A stretch of DNA of 7,688 nt from an uncultured Clostridia bacterium (GTDB taxonomy: Bacteria; Bacillota; Clostridia; Christensenellales; CAG-138), in contig CAMHDC010000054.1 of the NCBI GenBank assembly GCA_946183765.1, positions 1 to 7,688 on the forward strand, read 5' to 3'. Within the stretch, counting starts at the first letter, position 1; the number at the start of each line of letters is the position of its first letter. This document shows positions 1-4,862 of this stretch, one piece after another. A model generated the notes under the pieces. The model was not told the origin of the DNA. It did not search any database and saw only the letters and a program-made list of their open reading frames with translations. The position numbers and the translations under genes were made by a program.

Positions 1-113
1 TCGAAGCCGATGTAGAAGGTGGCCTTGCCGGCGTTCACCATCTCCCGGATCTCGTGCTCGTCGGTCACCTGGGCCAACAGCCCCCGTTCGATCAATTCCT
101 CGTAGATTCCCAT
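1..113 (-). CDS. tyrS: Tyrosine--tRNA ligase (TyrRS), N-terminal fragment
   Basis: Charges tRNA-Tyr with tyrosine, using ATP, in the cytoplasm. Only the first 37 codons plus two bases are inside the window; the gene runs off the left edge. The visible protein begins MGIYEELIERGLLAQVTDE and ends KATFYIGF, matching the N-terminus of bacterial class I TyrRS: the GLxAQVTD segment followed by the YxGFDPTAxSLHxGH strand. The window ends just before the HIGH motif, so no catalytic motif is visible. The ATG at 113-111 follows a purine-rich ribosome binding site. The upstream T-box leader with a UAC (Tyr) specifier independently supports the identity. The family is usually about 400 to 420 residues. 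The call is strong because N-terminal similarity and regulatory context agree; whether the rest of the gene is intact cannot be seen. Confidence 0.93.
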   Translation of the reverse strand, partial: MGIYEELIERGLLAQVTDEHEIREMVNAGKATFYIGF

Positions 114-130
114 AGTTCGTTTCCTTTCCT
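114..130 (-). promoter_or_regulatory. Ribosome binding site of tyrS
   Basis: Reading toward the gene, AGGAAAGGAAACGAACT directly precedes the ATG at 113. The AAGGAAA core is about 8 to 10 nt from the start codon, a normal distance. It lies downstream of the T-box terminator, so the leader acts by transcription attenuation rather than by masking this site. Confidence 0.7.
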
Positions 131-144
131 GTATATCATATGTT

Positions 145-262
145 TGGTTCCACCTCATCCACCGCAAGCGGTCCCACTTTCCCATGGGCTTCACCCGACT
201 TCGCTGAAAAGGCCGCTCAGTGGCCTTTTCCGGGCGCTCAGTCCCCTCAAGGGGAAGGCTCT
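145..262 (-). repeat. Hairpin-rich leader segment, possible dispersed intergenic repeat
   Basis: This roughly 120-nt non-coding stretch lies between the T-box terminator and the tyrS ribosome binding site, where such leaders normally need little sequence. It holds several self-complementary blocks: CCCC-TCAA-GGGG (243-254), GAAAAGGCC/GGCCTTTTC (206-230), GGG/CCC (186-196), the palindrome CCCATGGG (181-188) and ACCGC-AA-GCGGT (161-172). The octamer CGCTCAGT occurs twice (214-221 and 235-242). Its edges, CCACCTCATCC on one side and CCCCTCAAGGGGAAGGCT on the other, resemble from memory a family of short dispersed intergenic repeats in Oscillospiraceae-type genomes. The hairpins are seen directly; membership in a repeat family is inference, since only one copy is in the window. 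Confidence 0.45.
206..230 (-). other. Strong 9-bp hairpin in tyrS leader, terminator-like
   Basis: GAAAAGGCC (206-214) is perfectly complementary to GGCCTTTTC (222-230) around a 7-nt loop. In the tyrS transcript the 3' arm ends in UUUUC, so it has some look of a second intrinsic terminator, but the U tract is short and belongs to the stem. It lies after the T-box terminator, in transcripts that have already escaped attenuation. It may instead be structural or part of the repeat described for 145-262. Confidence 0.45.
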
Positions 263-265
263 TTC

Positions 266-306
266 AATAAAAAACGTCCTCTGCTCCCGTTGGGGAACAG
301 AGGACG
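266..306 (-). terminator. Intrinsic terminator of the tyrS T-box
   Basis: The arms 275-283 and 298-306 form a perfect 9-bp stem (RNA CGUCCUCUG with CAGAGGACG). After a two-base mismatch on each side, three more G-C pairs (286-288 with 293-295) close a GTTG loop. On the minus strand the stem is followed by UUUUUUAUU (274-266). Its 5' arm includes bases also used by the antiterminator (300-306), so the two folds are mutually exclusive. It should stop transcription when tRNA-Tyr is charged. Confidence 0.9.
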
Positions 307-328
307 ACGTTCGCCGTGGTACCACCTC
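300..328 (-). promoter_or_regulatory. T-box antiterminator
   Basis: In the RNA, GAGG (328-325) pairs with CCUC (303-300), and ACG (317-315) pairs with CGU (306-304). The seven-base bulge UGGUACC (324-318) is left free for the tRNA acceptor end. This is the canonical T-box antiterminator layout. It takes bases 300-306 away from the 5' arm of the terminator stem, which explains the switch. Confidence 0.85.
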
Positions 329-527
329 AATTCAAGGGACGCCCCGCAGGCTGACCCTTCTCCTTGGACGCTGTATCGGGCGCACCCGTCTCCCCCTACT
401 CGCGTTCAGGGAAGCGGCTCCGGAATGTACTTCAGCCGCGTCTGCCGCATCCTTACACCAGCCGGATGCTCTCTTCAGGCCTCGCGCCGCCTACTCTTTC
501 CTTCACAGCCTTCATGTGATTGGCACT

Positions 528-555
528 ATTATACCAGCAGATTTTGAAATTGCAA
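528..555 (-). promoter_or_regulatory. Sigma-A type promoter of tyrS T-box transcript
   Basis: A -35 box TTGCAA (555-550) and a perfect -10 box TATAAT (533-528) are separated by 16 bp. Transcription would begin near 520-522, just before Stem I. The promoter starts only about 16 bp after the stop codon of the permease gene, with no terminator between them. Confidence 0.82.
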
Positions 556-571
556 GCCTTTTTTGATACGC

Positions 572-2299
572 TCACCGTTTCACGATCCGATAATACTCCC
601 GGGCCGTCAACCGGTAGATGCCGTAATAGACAATCGCGAAGATCAGGACGGTCGCCGCGCTGCAAAGGAGAAACAATCTCGTGTTGGAGAGGCCAAAGAG
701 CAGCAGGATCTTTTTGGTCATGGGGAACGCTCCGATGGTATGGCAGGCGGCGGCGATCAGGGGAAGGAAGAACACCGTGGAAACCTGGCTGCGTATAGAC
801 TCCTTTACCTCCCGTTGAGTCATGCCCACCTGCTGCATGATGACGAAGCTGCGGGCGTCCTCATAGCCTTCGGAGACCTGCTTATAGTAGACGATGAGCA
901 CGGCGGCCATGAGAAACAGGCTCCCCAGGAACAGACCGATGAAGAAGAACCCTCCCAGGGAGGACCAGAAGTCCGTCCGCCCGGCCCGGCAGTCGTCGGT
1001 GAAGCACCAGGTGGTGCTGAGTTCCAGATCATGGGTCGCCACCTCCACGGCAGCGGAAAAGAGGCTGGCGTCCGCGTCTGCAGGGAGATTGCAGCCCACG
1101 TACACCCGCATGGGCCCGTCGGCCGGATCCCCCACCACGTCGGCCCCGTTGGCCCGCTTCAGGTAGGGCTCGATGTCGGTTCGGTTGTTGGTATACTCCG
1201 TGGCCGGGCCATAGAAGCACAGTGCGGCGAAGTCCTGCATCTGTACACCCAGCTCCCGGGCCTTCTGTTCGTAGACGGCCTTGACCTTGGGCAGGTCCTC
1301 CGGGGCGCCGTAGTTCACGTAGGTCTGCACGTCCCGGCAGTACATCCGATCCAGAATATCGCTGACCCCCATGTACAGGCACAACGTGGTGGACACGGTG
1401 ACCAGCACCATGGTGGACAGGATGCAGATAGCAGCGAGACCGGCCGCGTTCCGTTTCATCCTGTGAAGCATGCCGGAGACAGCGGTGAAGTGGCGAGTCT
1501 GATAGTAGTATCTCTTGTTCTTCCGAAGAGCCTTTAGCAAGGCGATGCTGCCGGCGGTGAACAGACAGTAGGTGCCCACGATCACCAATATGACCGCCAG
1601 GAAGAAAAGCAGCAGCGCGTTGAGGGGGTCGGATACCGTAAGAGACAGAAAATATCCCGCGCCCATGGCAAGTAAACCTAAAATGGCCAGCAGCCACTTC
1701 GTTTTCGGTTCCCGCTCCCCGGATTCCGTCCCCTTCAAAAGTTCGATGGGCTTTACCCGGCCCAGGCGGAGAAGATTCAACAGATAGTTCAGCAGGAAAA
1801 TGGCCCCGAAAGCGACGGCCGTGTAGATCACGGCATCCTGAGGCACCTCAAAGCCGAAAGGTACCTCCGCCTGCATGACCGCGCAAAGGAGGAGCAAAAA
1901 GAGCTTTGACAGCAGCACGCCCAGAATCAGGCCACCCACGATGCAGATCAGAGCGGCGTAAATCGTCTCCCACAGAAGGAGCCGTGCCATATGCCGCTTC
2001 TCCATGCCCAGGACGTTGTAGAGGCCCAGTTCCTTCTGCCGCCGCTTCATAAGAAAGCCGTTGGTATAGCAGATCAGAGCGAAGGAGAAAAGAGCCACTA
2101 CCATGGCCCCGAAGCCCAGCAGCCCCTGGACGGCGTTAGCGCCCTTAAGGTAATAGATGCCCTGATTCATATTGAGGAACAGGATATCGTAAAGCATGGC
2201 CGCGCTGACCATGCCGGACAGAAGGTAGGGCAGATAGAACTTGCCGTTGAGCCGCAACGACCGGGCGGCCAGCCGAGGATAGAAACCCAGCTTATTCAT
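572..2299 (-). CDS. BceB-like ABC transporter permease (FtsX family)
   Basis: This 575-residue integral membrane protein is the membrane subunit of a Bce-type transporter. The family frees cell-wall targets from peptide antibiotics and passes flux information to a partner kinase. Hydrophobic segments fit ten helices: about 21-42, 58-79, 105-140 (long), 155-180, 202-222, 226-250, 286-311, 446-472, 505-524 and 541-564. The layout matches the FtsX-type family, with a large extracytoplasmic domain between helices 7 and 8. That domain is only about 135 residues (312-447), shorter than the roughly 200 of well-studied BceB proteins, which are near 640 residues in total. It contains five cysteines (321, 361, 403, 432, 437). 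The ATG at 2299 overlaps the end of the ATPase gene by 8 nt, so translation is probably coupled; the Shine-Dalgarno sequence is weak (GCGGGGAAAA). The substrate cannot be read from sequence. A general macrolide-exporter type permease is less likely given the length and neighbours. Confidence 0.9.
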   Translation of the reverse strand: MNKLGFYPRLAARSLRLNGKFYLPYLLSGMVSAAMLYDILFLNMNQGIYYLKGANAVQGLLGFGAMVVALFSFALICYTNGFLMKRRQKELGLYNVLGMEKRHMARLLLWETIYAALICIVGGLILGVLLSKLFLLLLCAVMQAEVPFGFEVPQDAVIYTAVAFGAIFLLNYLLNLLRLGRVKPIELLKGTESGEREPKTKWLLAILGLLAMGAGYFLSLTVSDPLNALLLFFLAVILVIVGTYCLFTAGSIALLKALRKNKRYYYQTRHFTAVSGMLHRMKRNAAGLAAICILSTMVLVTVSTTLCLYMGVSDILDRMYCRDVQTYVNYGAPEDLPKVKAVYEQKARELGVQMQDFAALCFYGPATEYTNNRTDIEPYLKRANGADVVGDPADGPMRVYVGCNLPADADASLFSAAVEVATHDLELSTTWCFTDDCRAGRTDFWSSLGGFFFIGLFLGSLFLMAAVLIVYYKQVSEGYEDARSFVIMQQVGMTQREVKESIRSQVSTVFFLPLIAAACHTIGAFPMTKKILLLFGLSNTRLFLLCSAATVLIFAIVYYGIYRLTAREYYRIVKR

Positions 2300-3059
2300 G
2301 GCCGTTTTCCCCGCTGGTCATGACCGTGAGGGTATGGGAGATCTCGGCGAACATCTCCCCGCCGGTTCGCTGGCCCCGATAGAGCTGATGGTAGATCATG
2401 CCGTCTCGCAGGAACAGGGTCCTCTTGGCGTGGCTGGCGGCGGTGACGCTGTGGGTCACCATGAGGATGGTCTGGCCCTGGGCGTTCAAACTTTCGAAGA
2501 CCTTGAGGAGGCTGTCGGAGGCCTTGGAATCGAGAGCGCCTGTGGGCTCGTCAGCCAGCAGGATGGCTGGCCGGGTGATGAGAGCCCGGGCTACGGCGGT
2601 GCGCTGTTTTTGCCCGCCGGAGAGCTCATAGGGGAACTTGTTGAGCAGAGCGTTGATGCCCAACGTCTCCGCAAGAGGCAGAAGCCGGGCGTTCATCTCT
2701 TCGAAGTCCTTCCCCGCCAGGATCAGGGGTAAAAAGATGTTGTCCCGAACGGTGAAAGCATCCAGAAGGTTGAAGTCCTGGAACACGAACCCCAGGTTGT
2801 CCCGCCGGAAGGCGGTGAGGTCCCGCTCCCGTACGCCAGCCATATCCTCTCCGTTCAGCAGCACCCGACCGCTCGATGGACGGTCCAGGGCGGCGAGTAT
2901 GTTCAAAAGGGTGGTCTTGCCGGAGCCCGATTCGCCCATGATGGCCACGAACTCACCGCTCTCCACGGCGAAACTGACGTTTTTTAAGGCTTCCACGCCG
3001 GTCCCGCCCAGACGGGTGGTGTAGACTTTTCTCAGATTCTTGACTTCTAGCAGGGGCAT
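2292..3059 (-). CDS. BceA-like ABC transporter ATP-binding protein
   Basis: This 255-residue cytoplasmic ATPase powers the adjacent FtsX-type permease. Motifs are complete: Walker A GESGSGKTT (42-50), Q-loop Gln94 in FVFQDFNLL, signature LSGGQ (146-150), Walker B ILLADE (166-171) with catalytic Glu171, and switch His203 in VTHS. The KNLRKVY start and the LNGEDM and DEPTGALD segments are typical of the MacB/LolD/BceA branch, and the length is usual for BceA. The start was set at ATG 3059-3057 because GGAGG (3072-3068) lies 8 nt upstream. An in-frame ATG at 3089 would add ten residues, but it lacks such a site and lies at or upstream of the predicted transcription start. The 3' end overlaps the permease gene by 8 nt. 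A dedicated promoter with a candidate response-regulator site precedes it. Confidence 0.94.
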   Translation of the reverse strand: MPLLEVKNLRKVYTTRLGGTGVEALKNVSFAVESGEFVAIMGESGSGKTTLLNILAALDRPSSGRVLLNGEDMAGVRERDLTAFRRDNLGFVFQDFNLLDAFTVRDNIFLPLILAGKDFEEMNARLLPLAETLGINALLNKFPYELSGGQKQRTAVARALITRPAILLADEPTGALDSKASDSLLKVFESLNAQGQTILMVTHSVTAASHAKRTLFLRDGMIYHQLYRGQRTGGEMFAEISHTLTVMTSGENGHE

Positions 3060-3090
3060 TTTCGTGTCCTCCATCACGTTTGATGGCATA

Positions 3091-3120
3091 AGTATAGCCC
3101 CTCAACCAGGGGGCTGCCAT
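3091..3120 (-). promoter_or_regulatory. Probable promoter of the ATPase-permease operon
   Basis: A -10 box TATACT (3096-3091) has a weaker -35 candidate ATGGCA (3120-3115) at 18-bp spacing, as expected for an activated promoter. Transcription would start near 3084, about 25 nt before the chosen ATG at 3059. The spacer contains an inverted repeat (AGCCCC 3096-3101, GGGGCT 3110-3115). Confidence 0.55.
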
Positions 3121-3126
3121 TTGCTT

Positions 3127-3144
3127 AGCTTACGGGAAGCTTAC
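3127..3144 (-). promoter_or_regulatory. Candidate response-regulator operator: tandem 7-bp direct repeat
   Basis: GTAAGCT occurs twice (3144-3138 and 3133-3127), separated by TCCC, giving an exact 11-bp period. It ends 6 bp upstream of the proposed -35 box. Tandem half-sites one helical turn apart next to a -35 are typical of OmpR/PhoB-family activator sites, and a regulator of that family is encoded just upstream. Binding by that protein is inferred. Confidence 0.55.
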
Positions 3145-3160
3145 AATTTTGAAAGATTCG

Positions 3161-4144
3161 TCATTCCGCGGAAAGCTCCGGCCGGGAGAGGTCCAAAATG
3201 ACCTTCGTCCCCTGACCCACTTTCGATTCCGCACGGATCCCATGGCCGAGCAGGGCGCAGGCGCGGCGGCACAAGTAGAGCCCCAGGCCTGTGGTGCGCT
3301 CCGCAAGACGGCCGTTTTCGCCGGTGAAGCTTTTCTCGAAGATGCGCGGAAGCTCCGAAGCGGGGATGCCCATGCCCGTGTCCTCAATAGAAAGGCAGCT
3401 TCCTTCCGCGTAGATGGATACGCCGCCGGTCTGGGTGTATTTGAGGGCGTTGCTCAGGAGCTGGCCGATGACGAACCCCAGCCATTTTTCATCCGTGAGT
3501 ACGGTTAAATCGGTAGGCGTGAAGGCCAGCGTCAGCTTCTTCAGAATAAACAGCCGGGCGTACTCCTTTAAGGCGGCACGGATAATCGTGTCCAGATCGC
3601 ATTCCTTCAGCACCAGGTCCGTAGTCTCACTCCCCAGGCGCTGGTAGGTCAGCACCAGGTCTACGTATTTCTCCATGCTGAACAGCTCCCTCTTCAGCAG
3701 CGCCACGTCCGGCTGTCCGCTTTGAAGCAGCAGGCCCATGGCGGCCATGGGCGTCTTGATCTGGTGGACCCAGGCGGTGTAGAAGGTTTCGGCCTGGTCC
3801 CATGCCCCGGCGGCATCGGCGGCAATCCGGCGTCGATCCTCGTCCAAGACTGCGAGCATGGCTTGATAGTCTGCTTCCGGCTGGTCCGCAGGCTCCGGCA
3901 AGGTCGGCAGCCCTTCCTGCAGCTGGTTCAACACCCGTTGCAAAGCCAAATGCTTACGGCGATAACGAAGGAATCCGACGATAAAGAAACAAAGGCCCAG
4001 CGCAAGGCACAGCGACAAACCGTACGCCGCACCCTCGAGAGGCGCTCGGTACAGCAACAGCACCGCTGCGAACACAGCTTGGAACAGAAGCAACATCAGC
4101 AACCGCCGCAGATTGGATTTGAGATAGGAGAGGAACAGTTTCAT
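3161..4144 (-). CDS. BceS/GraS-like intramembrane-sensing histidine kinase
   Basis: This 327-residue membrane sensor kinase is expected to phosphorylate the response regulator encoded immediately upstream. Two N-terminal helices (about 13-33 and 40-59) are joined by a loop of only a few residues (RAPLEG), so there is no real external sensor domain. That is the hallmark of kinases that learn of the drug through a BceAB-type transporter. The phosphoacceptor is His127 in the motif AWVHQIKTPMAAM, which is characteristic of this family. The ATPase domain has the N box LLSNALKYT (Asn232), the G1 box IEDTGMGIP (Asp255) and the G2 box TTGLGLYL (284-291). The start ATG at 4144 overlaps the regulator stop codon as ATGA (4-nt overlap), pointing to translational coupling. 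A longer in-frame extension to 4279 lies wholly inside the regulator gene and is rejected. All catalytic motifs look intact. Confidence 0.94.
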   Translation of the reverse strand: MKLFLSYLKSNLRRLLMLLLFQAVFAAVLLLYRAPLEGAAYGLSLCLALGLCFFIVGFLRYRRKHLALQRVLNQLQEGLPTLPEPADQPEADYQAMLAVLDEDRRRIAADAAGAWDQAETFYTAWVHQIKTPMAAMGLLLQSGQPDVALLKRELFSMEKYVDLVLTYQRLGSETTDLVLKECDLDTIIRAALKEYARLFILKKLTLAFTPTDLTVLTDEKWLGFVIGQLLSNALKYTQTGGVSIYAEGSCLSIEDTGMGIPASELPRIFEKSFTGENGRLAERTTGLGLYLCRRACALLGHGIRAESKVGQGTKVILDLSRPELSAE

Positions 4145-4818
4145 GGAGATTCGATCAGGTACCCCTCTCCCTTGCGGGTGCGAATGGTGTCCGTAAGGCC
4201 CACGGATTCCAGCTTCTTGCGGAGCCGGTTCACGTTGACGCTGAGGGTGTTCTCGTCCACAAAGCTGTCCGTGGACCAAAGCCGTTCCATGAGGGCGTCC
4301 CGGCTGACGATCCGACCCCGGTTTTCGAGGAGCATCTCCAGTATGCGGAATTCGTTCCGGGTCAGCTCCAGCCGCGTGTCGCCTTTCACAAACACACCCT
4401 CGTTGAGCCGCAGTACGCCGCCGCCCAGGGAGAGGTCAGGCTGCTCCCGGGAGAACTCATAGGTGCGTCGAAGAAGAGCCTGGACCTTGGCCGTGAGCAC
4501 GGCAAGGTCGAAGGGTTTGGAAATGAAGTCGTCGCCGCCCATGTGCATGGCCAGAACGACGTTCATATTGTCGGAAGCAGAGGAGAGAAAGATCACCGGC
4601 ACCCGGGACACCTTGCGTATCTCGCCGCACCAGTGGTAGCCATTATAGACGGGCAGACCGATGTCCAAAAGCACCAGCTGCGGGTCGAAGGCGATGAAGT
4701 CCTCCATGACGCTGGCATAATCCTCGGCAGCCTTCACTTGCCAGCCCCAGCTCATAAGATGCCGCTGCACCGTCTCGGCAATGATGGGATCGTCCTCCAC
4801 TAAGAAGATGCGGTACAT
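4141..4818 (-). CDS. OmpR-family response regulator (BceR-like)
   Basis: This 225-residue transcription factor forms a pair with the following kinase. The receiver domain (about 1-115) has the acidic pocket Glu8-Asp9-Asp10, phosphoacceptor Asp52 in LVLLDIGLP, Ser80 in the Thr/Ser switch position (FLSSAS) and Lys101 in the SKPF motif. The C-terminal part (about 130-225) is an OmpR/PhoB winged helix, with ELTRNEFRILEMLLENRG, then VDENTLSVNVNRLRKKL as the recognition-helix region, and TIRTRKGEGYLI in the wing. GGAGGG (4827-4822) lies close to the ATG at 4818. It starts 44 nt after the exporter gene ends. It probably activates the ATPase-permease promoter at 3091-3120; this is inferred from family behaviour and from the direct repeat there. 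Confidence 0.95.
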   Translation of the reverse strand: MYRIFLVEDDPIIAETVQRHLMSWGWQVKAAEDYASVMEDFIAFDPQLVLLDIGLPVYNGYHWCGEIRKVSRVPVIFLSSASDNMNVVLAMHMGGDDFISKPFDLAVLTAKVQALLRRTYEFSREQPDLSLGGGVLRLNEGVFVKGDTRLELTRNEFRILEMLLENRGRIVSRDALMERLWSTDSFVDENTLSVNVNRLRKKLESVGLTDTIRTRKGEGYLIESP

Positions 4819-4862
4819 TTTCCCTCCGATCGAGTAAACAGAGATGGCAGCAGCCGAAAAAA
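4819..4862 (-). other. Short gap between exporter and two-component genes
   Basis: These 44 nt follow the exporter stop. A run of six T occurs just after the stop, but no GC-rich hairpin precedes it, so it is not a convincing terminator. I find no good promoter either. Readthrough from the exporter into the regulator gene is plausible. Confidence 0.5.

Larger units (their letters stand above)
266..521 (-). ncRNA. T-box riboswitch, tRNA-Tyr responsive (tyrS leader)
   Basis: This leader senses uncharged tRNA-Tyr and lets transcription continue into tyrS. Stem I is recognisable. A base helix GGAA/UUCC (498-501 with 410-413) flanks a kink-turn-like GAAAGAGUAG. A GCGGC/GCCGC helix (486-490 with 414-418) follows. 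The distal arm has an AGAGA bulge (470-476 region) and a GCAUCC/GGAUGC hairpin (447-469) with loop GGCUGGUGUAA, the conserved elbow-binding motif. The specifier is UAC at 429-427 within GAAGUACAUU. Another hairpin, CGGG-UGCG-CCCG, lies at 377-388. The T-box sequence AGGTGGTACCACGG spans 327-314, with UGGU (324-321) set to pair with the tRNA 3' end; the U suits the A discriminator of bacterial tRNA-Tyr. The 5' end is placed from the promoter at 528-555. Reading UAC as the specifier rests on its position and on the downstream gene. Confidence 0.93.

Noticed and set aside
54..566. Open frames on the plus strand across the tyrS leader
   Set aside because: The region is explained in detail by the T-box riboswitch, its promoter and a hairpin cluster on the minus strand. 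The translations show no protein features.
563..1537. Open frame of 324 codons on the plus strand opposite the permease gene
   Set aside because: It is a low-complexity, His/Gly/Glu-rich translation antisense to a well-supported membrane protein, with no matching ribosome binding site or known motif.
3060..3089. Longer start for the ATPase (ten extra residues)
   Set aside because: The internal ATG at 3059 has GGAGG at 8 nt, and the upstream ATG lies at or before the predicted transcription start.
4145..4279. 45-residue N-terminal extension of the kinase
   Set aside because: It lies entirely within the regulator gene, its sequence is polar and unlike the family, and the ATGA overlap start gives the expected short N-terminus before helix 1.
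4819..4862. Promoter (TTTTTC with TTTACT) or terminator (T6 run) before the regulator gene
   Set aside because: The boxes match consensus poorly and would start transcription inside the ribosome binding site. The T run has no stable hairpin before it.
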